From contig NZ_NFHP01000001.1 in assembly GCF_002159335.1 (NCBI RefSeq), positions 186,001 to 250,000 on the forward strand: 64,000 bases of DNA, written 5' to 3'. Numbering within the stretch: the stretch's first letter is position 1; each line of letters begins with the position of its first letter. Below are positions 16,506 through 24,992 of this stretch, one piece after another. Origin of the DNA: Collinsella sp. An7 (lineage in GTDB: Bacteria; Actinomycetota; Coriobacteriia; Coriobacteriales; Coriobacteriaceae). The notes beneath the pieces were generated by a model. The model ran no database searches, had not been told where the DNA came from, and saw only the letters and a list, made by a program, of their open reading frames with translations. The position numbers and the translations under genes were made by a program.

Positions 16506-16557
16506 TAGTTAACTCTATCTTTTCTTGACCAAACGGGACATACCTGACCAAATGGGC
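16506..16557 (+). promoter_or_regulatory. Control region of the ECF transporter operon
   Basis: Two features stand out in this 330-bp gap. The motif ttagttaact (16506-16515) contains the palindrome agttaact and recurs at 20520-20529 before the ABC pair. Two direct repeats, tgaccaaacggg (16527-16538) and tgaccaaatggg (16546-16557), lie 19 bp apart, as expected for an AraC-type activator. The DtxR-like and AraC regulators encoded in the same island are the obvious candidates to bind. No footprint can be inferred. Confidence 0.4.
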
Positions 16558-16623
16558 TAGAGGGTAGCCGAGAAGCGCATCATACTCGCAGAGAGTAAAC
16601 CTACTCTAACAAAGGAGCGAGCC

Positions 16624-17232
16624 ATGTCAGAAACCCATTCTGCCTCCCGCGGCCTCAAAGGCCGCGACCTCATCACCGTCGGCATCTTCACCGCGCTCTA
16701 CTTCGTCATCAACTTCCTTTTCATGCTGCTCAGCGGCCTGCACCCCTATCTATGGGTGTTCATGCCCGCCATCGACGCCCTGTTCGCCGGCATCCCGTTC
16801 ATGCTCGCCTGCGCGAAGGTGCCGAAGTTCGGGACCGTCCTCATCATCGGAATGGTTCCCTCGCTCATCTACTTCATCACCGGGATGTTCACGCCCCTCA
16901 TTCTCGGCCTCATGCTCGCTTCGTGCGTCGTCGCCGAGATCATCCGTGCCGCGACGCGCTATGAGAGCTTCGCGGGCAACGCCGTCGCCTACGCCGTGTT
17001 CGGTTTCGGCATGTGCGGAAGCCCGCTGCCCCTGTGGGCCTTCCACGACTCGTTCGTCGCGCAGATCGCCGGGCAGGGCATGGGGGCCGATTACCTCACG
17101 ACGCTCGAGACGGCGGCAAACCCGGGCATGCTCGTTGCCATGTTCGCAGCGACTTTCGTCGCGGGGCTCATCGGCGCCTACATCGCCCGCGGGATGTTCA
17201 AGAAGCACTTCGTGAAAGCTGGCCTGGCGTAA
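16624..17232 (+). CDS. ECF transporter S component (MptD/Trep_Strep family)
   Basis: 202 aa with five or six membrane helices. The opening GRDLITVGIFTALYFVINF and the segment HPYLWVFMPAIDALFAGIPFML are typical of the Trep_Strep/MptD family of putative substrate-binding ECF subunits. The gene is followed without gaps by an EcfT and a double-ATPase gene, so this island carries its own dedicated group-I-like ECF transporter. The substrate is not known. The DtxR-like regulator and ABC pair downstream suggest a metal or metal chelate. The ATG has aaaggagcg upstream. Confidence 0.88.
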   Translation: MSETHSASRGLKGRDLITVGIFTALYFVINFLFMLLSGLHPYLWVFMPAIDALFAGIPFMLACAKVPKFGTVLIIGMVPSLIYFITGMFTPLILGLMLASCVVAEIIRAATRYESFAGNAVAYAVFGFGMCGSPLPLWAFHDSFVAQIAGQGMGADYLTTLETAANPGMLVAMFAATFVAGLIGAYIARGMFKKHFVKAGLA

Positions 17233-17957
17233 TGCGGACGTCCGAAACTGATGCCCGTCGCATCCTTGGTGTTCGCAAGGGGAAGGGTCTCATAGATCCA
17301 GACCCGCGCACGCTCATGGGGGTGCTCGTCGCCGTGTCGGTAACGGCCTTCATGGGCAAATCCATCGAATCCGAGCTCCTGCTCGTCCTCACGGCCTCCG
17401 TCCTGCAGGCGCTCTGCGGCCATGTTCGCATGGCGGTCGGCTTCGCGGTCCTGTATGCCGCGCTGTGGGCGGTGCTCAACGTCGTGCTTCCCGGCGTCGG
17501 CGGGGTGGCGGCGACGATGTTCACCATCAGCCTCACGTTCGCGCGCAAGATCTACCTCTGCCTCATGGTGGGCACCCTGCTCGTGAGGGACAACACCGTC
17601 CACCGCATCGCCTCGGCCCTCGCGAAGCTGCGCGTGCCCCAGACGGTCCTCATCCCCCTGACCGTCACGATGCGCTACTTCCCAACGCTTAAGGAGGAGG
17701 CGGCTCACATCCGGGACGCCATGGCGCTCCGCGACATCCCGGCGGCAAGTCGCCTCGAATGCTTCGCGGTGCCCCTCGTCATGTCAGCGACCTCCACGGC
17801 CGAGGAGCTCTCTCGCGCCGCGACGTGCCGGGGGATTGAAAACCCGACCCCGTCCACGGACACGGAGAGGCTTTCCATGCGCGCGTCGGACTGGGCGATC
17901 CTCTCGGCGGCAGCGGCGGCGGTGGCCGCGGTTGCCTTGTGGGGAGGTGCTGTCTGA
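17232..17957 (+). CDS. ECF transporter T component (EcfT/CbiQ)
   Basis: 241 aa; the ATG at 17232 overlaps the stop of the S component (TAATG). Four to five membrane helices. The coupling-helix region MRYFPTLKEEAAHIRDAMALRDI and the second motif ELSRAATCRGIENP (about 200-213) match the two Ala-Arg-Gly signatures by which EcfT contacts the ATPases. It transmits ATP-driven movement to the S component. Confidence 0.9.
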   Translation: MRTSETDARRILGVRKGKGLIDPDPRTLMGVLVAVSVTAFMGKSIESELLLVLTASVLQALCGHVRMAVGFAVLYAALWAVLNVVLPGVGGVAATMFTISLTFARKIYLCLMVGTLLVRDNTVHRIASALAKLRVPQTVLIPLTVTMRYFPTLKEEAAHIRDAMALRDIPAASRLECFAVPLVMSATSTAEELSRAATCRGIENPTPSTDTERLSMRASDWAILSAAAAAVAAVALWGGAV

Positions 17958-19417
17958 TGGAGAGGGTTTCGCATGCGCCCCGAAGACCGCTCGGCGAGCC
18001 CGTCGTGAGGCTCGAGAACGTCTCCTGCGAGGCAGCAGGGGGCAGGAAGATTCTGGACGGAATCGACCTCGAGGTCCGAAGGGGCGAATGTCTGATGCTC
18101 GTCGGACGCTCGGGATCGGGCAAGACGACCATCACGAAATGCATCAACGGCCTGATCCCGTCGTTCGAGCCGGGCATCGAGATGACCGGCTCGGTCTCCG
18201 TCTGCGGGCTCGATCCCGGTCGCTGCGAGATGTACGAGCTCGCCGAACGCGTCGGGAGCGTGTTCCAGAACCCGAAGAGCCAGTTCTTCAACCTCACGTC
18301 CAACGACGAGCTCGCTTTCGGGCTCGAGTCGCGCGGGATTCCCGTATCGGAGATCGAGGCACGGATAAGAACCACCGTGGAAGCCCTGGACGCCCGCAGG
18401 CTGCTGGGGCGCAACGTCACCGAGATGAGCGGCGGAGAGCGCCAGAGCCTCGTCTTCGCCTCCGTCGACGTGGCGAGGCCCGACGTGTACGTGCTCGACG
18501 AGCCCACCGCGAACCTCGACACGACCGCCGTGCAGAGGCTGCATGACGAGGCGCGCTCCGTCATCGCGGAGGGCGGGACTGTCATCATCGCCGAGCACCG
18601 GCTTTATTTCGCCTCGGACCTCATCGACCGCGCCATTCTCGTCGAGAAAGGCCGCATAGTCCGCGAGTTCTCGCCGGAAGAGCTCCTCGGGCTCTCCTCG
18701 GAGGAGCGGGAGGGGATGGGGCTCCGCGCCGTCGGCGCGGGTGACGCTCTCGACGTGTGCGTGCCGCGCGCGGCGATGGACAACCGGACGGAGGCTGGCC
18801 TCGCGCTGGACGACTACACCGTGGTTCGGGGGGACGGGGCGGTGTTCGCTCCGCTGAGCGTGACGGTTCCTGCCGGCGGTGTGCTGGGCGTCCTGGGCGA
18901 GAACGGCACGGGGAAGAGCACGCTGCTCCGGGGGATCGCCGGCCTCGAGCGCAAGGACGCGGGCCGCGTCCTCGTCGGAGGGAAGCAGGTCGCGCGCCGC
19001 GCTCGGAGGCGTCTCGTCTCGCTCGTGATGCAGGACGTCAACAACCAGCTCTTCAGCGACAGCGTCTGGAACGAGTGCATGCTCTCGCTGGGCGGCAGAG
19101 AGGAGGGGGAAGCCAAGGAGAGGGCAGAGGCGACGCTTGCCTCGCTTGACCTTCTCGGTGCGCGGGACGTGCACCCCATGGCCCTGTCCGGTGGGCAGAA
19201 GCAGCGCCTCGCCGTGGCGTGCGCGCTCCTTTCTGGGAGAAGGCTGATCCTTCTGGACGAGCCCACGAGCGGGCTTGACCTCGACCACATGAAGCAGGTG
19301 GCGAGCCTGGTGCGCGACCTGTCGGCTAAGGGGGCGACCGTAGTCCTCGTCACCCACGACCGAGAATTCCTGAACCGCTGCTGCGACAGCGCGCTGGAGC
19401 TCACGCGCGCCGGGTAG
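17957..19417 (+). CDS. ECF transporter double ATPase (fused EcfA-EcfA')
   Basis: 486 aa with two complete ABC domains. The first has GRSGSGKTT (about 52-60), Q-loop FQNPKSQFF (about 106-114, a form typical of ECF ATPases), signature MSGGERQ and VLDEPTANLD. The second has GENGTGKST (about 314-322), MQDVNNQLF, LSGGQKQ and LLDEPTSGLD. ATG overlaps the ecfT stop. Fusion of both ATPases fixes a 1:1 heterodimer. Together with the two genes before it this makes a complete importer. Confidence 0.93.
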   Translation: MERVSHAPRRPLGEPVVRLENVSCEAAGGRKILDGIDLEVRRGECLMLVGRSGSGKTTITKCINGLIPSFEPGIEMTGSVSVCGLDPGRCEMYELAERVGSVFQNPKSQFFNLTSNDELAFGLESRGIPVSEIEARIRTTVEALDARRLLGRNVTEMSGGERQSLVFASVDVARPDVYVLDEPTANLDTTAVQRLHDEARSVIAEGGTVIIAEHRLYFASDLIDRAILVEKGRIVREFSPEELLGLSSEEREGMGLRAVGAGDALDVCVPRAAMDNRTEAGLALDDYTVVRGDGAVFAPLSVTVPAGGVLGVLGENGTGKSTLLRGIAGLERKDAGRVLVGGKQVARRARRRLVSLVMQDVNNQLFSDSVWNECMLSLGGREEGEAKERAEATLASLDLLGARDVHPMALSGGQKQRLAVACALLSGRRLILLDEPTSGLDLDHMKQVASLVRDLSAKGATVVLVTHDREFLNRCCDSALELTRAG

Positions 19418-19438
19418 GATGGTGTGAGGAGGTGGATC

Positions 19439-20440
19439 GTGGACATTCCGTCGGACATTTTTTCTAGCAGGGGGCTGCTGCCTGCGAGGGTGCTCGGGGA
19501 TGCGCCGGAGCGCGCCATCGAGGGCGAGGTTCGGATCGACATCAATGGGGACTCGGGCCTGCTCGAGATCGAGACCGAGTCGGGTGCCGGCTCGATGTCG
19601 CTCGTCGAGCCGCTTCCCGGGATAATGATCTCGTTCAACGACTTCCATATGGAGCGCTGCGTCTCAGGGTTCTCCACCTCGGCAGAGGTCCTTTGCGTCG
19701 ACTGGTGCGAGGAGGGGCGCCTCGAGCAGCCCATGGCGGGCGGGTCGTGCGCCTACGTCGCAGCCGGGGACATCAAGGTCGACGACAGGTCGAACCATTC
19801 CGGGGAGTTCCTGCTTCCCACGGGAAGATACCGAGGCGTCACGGTCACCTACGAGGTCGAGCGCGCCCAGAGGTCGATCCTCCGGGCGTTCGAGGGGTTT
19901 CCCGTCGACCTGCGCAGGCTTCGTCGCAGATACTGCCTCGACGGGACCCCGTTCCTGCTCCACCGCTGCGAAGGAGCCGCGCACATATTCTCGGAGCTCA
20001 GCGTGACCCCGGAAAGAATCCGGAAGAGCTACTGCCAGATCAAGGCGCTCGAGCTCCTGCTGCTGCTCCACGTGCTCGACCCGCTCCCGGCAAACGGCAT
20101 GGCGTACTTCCCGAAATCGCAGGTTGCTCGGGTCAAGCAAGTGAGGGACAGCATCGCGCGCGACCTATCCTCGACGGTGACCGTCGAGGAGGCGGCAAGC
20201 CTCGCGCACATGCCGCTCACGACGTTCAAGGCGTGCTTCAAGGGTGTGTACGGGTCCTCCCCCGCCGCGTACTTTCGGCGCCTCAAGATGGATCTCGCGG
20301 CTCAACTCCTCAGGGAGTCCGAGATGAAGGTGGCAGACATCGGGGCCGCGGTAGGCTACGACAGCCCGTCCAAGTTCTCCGCCGCCTTCAAGTCAGCGTG
20401 GGGCGTCTCTCCCGCCGGCTATCGCCGCTCATTGCGGTAG
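19439..20440 (+). CDS. AraC-family transcriptional regulator
   Basis: 333 aa. The GTG at 19439 is preferred because aggagg (19427-19432) lies 6 bases before it. The C-terminal double HTH (about 235-333) is clear: TVEEAASLAHMPLTTFKACF, then KVADIGAAVGYDSPSKFSAAFKSAWGVSPAGYR. The N-terminal part is a sensor without a familiar fold. It lies between the ECF operon and the ABC pair, as YbtA-like activators do in siderophore clusters, and likely controls both. Confidence 0.88.
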   Translation: MDIPSDIFSSRGLLPARVLGDAPERAIEGEVRIDINGDSGLLEIETESGAGSMSLVEPLPGIMISFNDFHMERCVSGFSTSAEVLCVDWCEEGRLEQPMAGGSCAYVAAGDIKVDDRSNHSGEFLLPTGRYRGVTVTYEVERAQRSILRAFEGFPVDLRRLRRRYCLDGTPFLLHRCEGAAHIFSELSVTPERIRKSYCQIKALELLLLLHVLDPLPANGMAYFPKSQVARVKQVRDSIARDLSSTVTVEEAASLAHMPLTTFKACFKGVYGSSPAAYFRRLKMDLAAQLLRESEMKVADIGAAVGYDSPSKFSAAFKSAWGVSPAGYRRSLR

Positions 20441-20456
20441 GCGCCGCCGTTTCCGA

Positions 20457-20483
20457 CCATCTGGGCGAGCGTCGCCCAGATGG
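20457..20483 (+). terminator. Perfect 12-bp hairpin after the AraC gene
   Basis: ccatctgggcga / tcgcccagatgg with a 3-base loop, 17 bases after the araC-type stop. There is no T run. It may mark the 3' end of the ECF-araC transcript and separate it from the ABC operon. Confidence 0.45.
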
Positions 20484-20519
20484 AGCTGAACCCCCTCCCG
20501 CTCTGCCCAATAATAAGCC

Positions 20520-20529
20520 TTAGTTAACT
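20520..20529 (+). promoter_or_regulatory. Motif ttagttaact before the ABC pair
   Basis: The same 10-mer as at 16506-16515, including the palindrome agttaact, and followed in both places by a ct/tctat stretch. It is placed about 40 bases before the first ABC gene. Candidate operator for the island's DtxR-like regulator; DtxR-type boxes are also T/A-rich palindromes beginning TTAGGTTA. Confidence 0.35.
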
Positions 20530-20570
20530 TCTATTGCCCGGTCATACGGGCAGGACGGGGATGTGATGCT

Positions 20571-22367
20571 ATGGCTGGAACCGGCAGGCACAGGGGCGAA
20601 GGGGGGCGTTCCTGGCTGGGGACGCTCCTCTCGTACTCCGGGAGATGCAAAGGAAAGATGGCGCTATCGCTCGCCGCGTCGATAGCGAGCGTCGGGACGG
20701 GATTCGTTCCCTTCTATGCGGTGTTCCGCATCGTAGAGGCGGCCATGGAGGGGCGGCTCACGTTCGAGATCGCAGCCCCCTGGCTCTGCCTGGCCGCGGG
20801 ATCGTATGTCGCAAGCAAGGCGCTCTTCGGCATTTCGACGCTCCTGTCCCACGTCTCCGCCTACACCATCCTTGAGACGCTACGCCGGGACTTCATCGAA
20901 AAGCTGATGAGGGCGTCGCTCGGCACCGTGCAGGGGAAGAGCATCGGTCAGATAAAGAACGTCTTCCTCGACAGGATCGAGGGGATCGAGGTCCCGCTCG
21001 CCCATATGATTCCCGAGCTTTCCGGGTCGACGCTCCTCGCCCTGGGGCTCGCGGCGTGGCTCGTGGCCATCGACTGGCGCATGGCGGCTGCCTGCCTCGT
21101 GTCCGTGCCCATAGGGCTTGGCATATTCGCGTCGAGCCTGAAGGAGTTCAACGCCAGGTACGCGGCGTACATGGCCGAGAGCAACCACGTGAACAGCGTG
21201 ATCGTCGAGTACATCGAGGGCATCCAGGTGGTCAAGGCGTTCAACCAGGCGAGCGACTCGTATCGGAAGTACGCGGATGCGGTGCGAAGCTTCAAGGACT
21301 ACACGATGGGATGGTTCCGCTCGACGTGGGTCGGCATGAACCTCATGGCAAGCATCATGCCGACGACGCTCCTGGGCGTGCTGCCCGTCGGACTCTGGAT
21401 GTACTTCGCGGGAGCGCTCGGCCCGTCGCAATTCGCGATGTGCGTGATTTTGGCGCTTGCCGTCGTTGACCCGATCATGAGGTTCACCTCGTTCGTCAAC
21501 GAGATGAAGTCCATGGAGTACGCCGTCGCGGACACGAGAGAGTTCCTCGACCTGCCCGAGCTCTCCGATCCCGCCGAGCGGGCGCTGCCGCTCGACGCGT
21601 CGATCGAGATGAAGGATGTGAGGTTCGCCTACGACGAGGGCGACGATGTCCTCCATGGGGTGTCCCTCGCGATTCCGCAGGGCTCGTTCACCGCTCTGGT
21701 GGGCCCTTCCGGCTCGGGCAAGTCGACCATCGCCCGCCTTGTCGCGCGCCATTGGGACGTGTGCGGCGGATCGGTCTCCGTTGGCGGCGTGGACGTCCGC
21801 GAGATGCCCCTCGACCAGCTGTCCGAACTCGTGAGCTTCGTCGCCCAGGACAACTACCTCTTCGATGCCACGATCCGGGAGAACATCCGTCTCGGCCGGC
21901 CGCAGGCGACGGACGAGGAGGTCGCCGAGGCCGCCAGGGCCGCTTGCTGCGACGAGTTCGTGTCGAAGCTCCCGCAAGGCTATGACACACAAGCCGGTGC
22001 GGCCGGCGGCGCCCTTTCCGGCGGGGAGCGCCAGCGCATCTCGATAGCCCGCGCGATCCTCAAAGACGCGCCGATCGTCCTCCTCGACGAGGCCACCGCG
22101 TTCACCGACCCAGAGAACGAGGACAAGATCCAGCGCTCTATCGCGAGACTCTCGGCCGGAAAGACGCTTGTGGTCATAGCCCATCGGCTCTCGACGATCA
22201 CGGCTGCGGACAACATCGTCGTTATCGACAAGGGCTCGATCGTCGACCAAGGGACCCATGACGACCTTCTCGCAAAATGCCCGCTCTACGGGCGCATGTG
22301 GAGGGCGCACATCGGGGCGAGGGACTGGGCGGCTGGATCGAGTGGCCAGAAAGGGGGCTCCCGATGA
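20571..22367 (+). CDS. ABC transporter, fused permease-ATPase (half of a heterodimer, YbtP/IrtA-like)
   Basis: 598 aa: an exporter-fold membrane domain with six helices (about 25-300), then an ABC domain with GPSGSGKS (about 378-385), Q-loop FVAQDNYLF, signature LSGGERQ and VLLDEATAFTDPENE. The ATPase D-loop position reads AFTDPEN. It overlaps the next gene by ATGA. Such pairs next to AraC and DtxR regulators are seen in siderophore uptake clusters, where the exporter fold works as an importer (YbtPQ, IrtAB). Drug or peptide export remains an alternative. Confidence 0.88.
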   Translation: MAGTGRHRGEGGRSWLGTLLSYSGRCKGKMALSLAASIASVGTGFVPFYAVFRIVEAAMEGRLTFEIAAPWLCLAAGSYVASKALFGISTLLSHVSAYTILETLRRDFIEKLMRASLGTVQGKSIGQIKNVFLDRIEGIEVPLAHMIPELSGSTLLALGLAAWLVAIDWRMAAACLVSVPIGLGIFASSLKEFNARYAAYMAESNHVNSVIVEYIEGIQVVKAFNQASDSYRKYADAVRSFKDYTMGWFRSTWVGMNLMASIMPTTLLGVLPVGLWMYFAGALGPSQFAMCVILALAVVDPIMRFTSFVNEMKSMEYAVADTREFLDLPELSDPAERALPLDASIEMKDVRFAYDEGDDVLHGVSLAIPQGSFTALVGPSGSGKSTIARLVARHWDVCGGSVSVGGVDVREMPLDQLSELVSFVAQDNYLFDATIRENIRLGRPQATDEEVAEAARAACCDEFVSKLPQGYDTQAGAAGGALSGGERQRISIARAILKDAPIVLLDEATAFTDPENEDKIQRSIARLSAGKTLVVIAHRLSTITAADNIVVIDKGSIVDQGTHDDLLAKCPLYGRMWRAHIGARDWAAGSSGQKGGSR

Positions 22368-24166
22368 TCAAGGCTCTCATGAGAATCGTCCGCTGGACCG
22401 GCCCTCACAAGAAAAGACTCATCCTTGGCTGCGTCTGCTCGTTCTTCATGACGTGGGCAACGGCCGCGCCCGTGATGCTCGCGGCCTGGCTGCTCGCCTG
22501 CGTCGCGGAGGATGCGCGCGGCACCCAGGAGCTCGACCCGTCGTGGGTCTGGTGGTCGCTTCTGGCGCTCATCGCCTGCATAGGCTTGCGCTTCATCCTG
22601 ACATACGGGAAGAACCGGTTGCAGGAGTCAATCGGATACGAGGTGGCGCCTGAGGATCGCATCAAGATTGGCAACGTCTTGAAGCGCGTCCCACTCGGCT
22701 ATTTCGACGAGGTCAAGACGGGCGACATACTGGCGACGGCGACCACGGAACTGGGCATCTTGGAGCTTCAGGGCATGAAGATGGTCGACGCAGTGATCAA
22801 CGGCTACGTAAACCTTGCCGCAGTTGTGGCGTTCCTCTTCATCCTCGAGCCGATGGCCGGATTTGCCGCCCTCGCCGGCACCGTCGTATCCTGCCTCGCG
22901 CTCACGGCGGTGAATAGGGTCTCGAAGCGCCTGACGCCGAGGGCGCATACGGAGACCGAACAGCTCGCCGGGGATATCGTCGAGTACGTCCGGGGGCTCG
23001 GAACGGCGAAGTCGTACGGCCATGGAGGGGCCGCGATGCGACCCATCCTGGCAACGATAAGGAGGCTGAAGGAGGCGCGCATCGCGATCGAGTTCGGCTT
23101 CACGCCTCGCAATCTCGTCCACCTCATTGCGTTCAAGTTGGCGAGCGTCGGCGTCGTGGCGTCTGCCGTGTGGGGATATGCGAACGGCGACATCGAGCTC
23201 TGGATGCTCCTTGCCCTCTGCGCATTCTCGTTCACCGTGTTCTCCGGCGTCGAGCGCGTGAACGATTCCGCCCACATGCTCGGCGATCTCGATGACATCA
23301 TGAACCGTATCGACGCCATAGAGAACGCCCCCTACATCGATTCCGACGGCCGAGACGTCCCCCTTACTGAGCACGGTATCGAGCTGCGAGGCGTATCGTT
23401 CTCGTACGGTCGCGAATCGGGCGCGAAGGTACTGTCGGACGTGTCGTGCGACATTCCGGAGAAGACGACGTGCGCCATCGTGGGCCCGAGCGGATCGGGC
23501 AAGACAACGATCGCCAACCTCATGATGCGCTTCTGGGATGTCGACGAGGGCTCGGTCCTCGTCGGGGGGCATGACGTGCGAGAGCTGACCTGCGACAGCC
23601 TTCTGAGGAACTTCTCGGCGGTGTTCCAGAACGTCTACCTGTTCAACGACACCATCGAGAACAACATTCGCTTCGGGCGCCCGGGCGCCACGCGCGAAGA
23701 GGTCGTCGAGGCGGCGCGCAGGGCGCGGGTCGACGAGTTCGTCCGCGAGCTTCCGGATGGCTACGAAACCTTGGTGGGCGAGGCCGGAAGCGCCCTCTCC
23801 GGTGGCCAAAAGCAGCGCATCTCCATCGCCAGGGCGCTGCTCAAGGACGCCCCGATCGTCATCCTCGACGAGGCGACGGCGAGCATCGACCCAGAGAACG
23901 AGTCCCTCATACAGGAGGCTCTCTCCGAGCTCACGCGGGGGAAGACGGTGGTCGTCATCGCGCACAGGCTCGCGACCATCGAGCATGCCGACCAGATCCT
24001 CGTCGTCGAGGGCGGCAGAATCGTGCAGCGCGGCACGCACGAGGAGCTACTCGGTCAGGAAGGGACGTATCGCCGCTTCGTCGAGATTCGCAGCCGCGCG
24101 GAGGGCTGGCGCATAGGCGAGGAGACCGTCGCCGGCGTGAGCGGGGAGGCGATCGATGCTTCATGA
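22364..24166 (+). CDS. ABC transporter, fused permease-ATPase (partner half, YbtQ/IrtB-like)
   Basis: 600 aa; the ATG at 22364 overlaps the previous stop. Six membrane helices (about 20-300) and an ABC domain: GPSGSGKT (about 373-380), VFQNVYLF, LSGGQKQ and VILDEATASIDPENE. Its composition parallels the first half, so the two form a heterodimer. Translational coupling to both neighbours (the DtxR-like gene overlaps its 3' end) puts regulator and transporter in one transcript. Confidence 0.88.
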   Translation: MIKALMRIVRWTGPHKKRLILGCVCSFFMTWATAAPVMLAAWLLACVAEDARGTQELDPSWVWWSLLALIACIGLRFILTYGKNRLQESIGYEVAPEDRIKIGNVLKRVPLGYFDEVKTGDILATATTELGILELQGMKMVDAVINGYVNLAAVVAFLFILEPMAGFAALAGTVVSCLALTAVNRVSKRLTPRAHTETEQLAGDIVEYVRGLGTAKSYGHGGAAMRPILATIRRLKEARIAIEFGFTPRNLVHLIAFKLASVGVVASAVWGYANGDIELWMLLALCAFSFTVFSGVERVNDSAHMLGDLDDIMNRIDAIENAPYIDSDGRDVPLTEHGIELRGVSFSYGRESGAKVLSDVSCDIPEKTTCAIVGPSGSGKTTIANLMMRFWDVDEGSVLVGGHDVRELTCDSLLRNFSAVFQNVYLFNDTIENNIRFGRPGATREEVVEAARRARVDEFVRELPDGYETLVGEAGSALSGGQKQRISIARALLKDAPIVILDEATASIDPENESLIQEALSELTRGKTVVVIAHRLATIEHADQILVVEGGRIVQRGTHEELLGQEGTYRRFVEIRSRAEGWRIGEETVAGVSGEAIDAS

Positions 24167-24518
24167 GTCGGGAGAAGACTACCTCGAGGCCATCCTCGTG
24201 ATCCGCCGCCTGCGCGGGTCGTGCCGCAACGTTGACATCGCCGGGCGCCTCGGGCGCTCCAAGCCGAGCGTGACGAAGGCGCTCTCGAACCTCGCCGCGG
24301 CCGGCCTCGTCCGGATGTCCGGGCGCGACGTGCTCCTCACCGAGGAGGGCGAGCGCGCCGCGTCGGCGACGCTCGAGCGGCACCGCTTCTTCGAGCGGCT
24401 GCTCGTCGAGTCCGGCGTGGACGCGAAGACCGCCTCGGCGGAGGCCTGCCGCATGGAGCACTGCCTGTCGGAGGACTCGTTCCGCAAGCTCGCCGACCGC
24501 CTGGCGCCAGAGGGCTGA
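24156..24518 (+). CDS. DtxR/MntR-like metalloregulator
   Basis: 120 aa. The start LHESGEDYLEAILVI is the canonical DtxR/MntR opening. It is followed by a winged HTH (NVDIAGRLGRSKPSVTKALSNLAAAGLV) and part of the dimerisation/metal-binding domain (ERHRFFERLLVESGV, CRMEHCLSEDSFRKL). E, H and C residues typical of the metal sites are present (H near 74, C near 94, E-H at 97-98). It lacks the SH3-like third domain, as MntR does. Overlap with the ABC gene argues that it senses the metal moved by this island. Confidence 0.85.
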   Translation: MLHESGEDYLEAILVIRRLRGSCRNVDIAGRLGRSKPSVTKALSNLAAAGLVRMSGRDVLLTEEGERAASATLERHRFFERLLVESGVDAKTASAEACRMEHCLSEDSFRKLADRLAPEG

Positions 24519-24678
24519 GCAACATAGGCGAGCGAGTCTCCCAACGGGTGGTTTTCAGGGCGGCTCTTTTTCCGGGCGGCGCAGGCAACATTTCAAACGG
24601 GATGAAGAGTCCCGGTGGGAGGGGGCTCTCCCGAGCCCCCTCCCGACCGTCGACGAAGCGCACGCGCGGCCGGCGGTC

Positions 24679-24740
24679 GGGAGGGGCCGTCCCGCCGATT
24701 AATCCCCACGGACGGCCCCTTCCACCAGCCAATCATACCG
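24679..24740. repeat. 62-bp terminator-like repeat, copy 1
   Basis: From gggaggggccgt to aatcataccg. The inverted arms gggccgtc and gacggccc flank a loop with aatccccac. Copies at 29499-29560 and 43709-43770 match over the full 62 bp with only a few changes, mostly inside the stem. It follows the DtxR-like gene, consistent with use as a terminator. Confidence 0.8.
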
Positions 24741-24758
24741 CGGGCGCCGCGGGTGCTC

Positions 24759-24793
24759 CGCTCCCTCACCCCGCACGGGAGGCGAGCGCCCGC
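24759..24793 (-). pseudogene. Duplicated 3' tail of a DUF4313-like gene
   Basis: 35 bp identical to 29569-29603, which there encode the last residues (ALASRAG and stop) of the DUF4313 gene on the minus strand. The segment lies at nearly the same distance from the 62-bp repeat in both places (18 and 8 bp). Copy 1 thus looks like the remains of a duplicated repeat-plus-gene block whose coding part is gone. Confidence 0.5.
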
Positions 24794-24992
24794 GGATCTT
24801 CTCGGCCATGTCGAGCGTGACCATATCGGCTCCAATCTTCCGTTACCCGGCGGCGCGCCGCTTCTGCCTTCCTGAGCTCGCCTTTATTGTCCCGTGGGAC
24901 ACGGCGGGCGGAAAGCGAGCGCGACTCCTGTTTTTGGCCCGCGGCCCGAAGCGGTATTCCGCCCGCCGTGAAAGCTGGGGCTCGCTACAAGG

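Larger units (their letters stand above)
24519..24992. other. Noncoding stretch with a 62-bp repeat and a duplicated fragment
   Basis: About 470 bp without a convincing gene. It begins with a stem (gggagggggctc with gagccccctccc at about 24617-24645) and contains the 62-bp repeat (24679-24740) and a 35-bp segment identical to 29569-29603 (24759-24793). The 24880-24990 part contains the pair cccgtgggacacggcggg / cccgccgtg, probably the 3' hairpin of the HEPN gene to the right. Confidence 0.5.
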
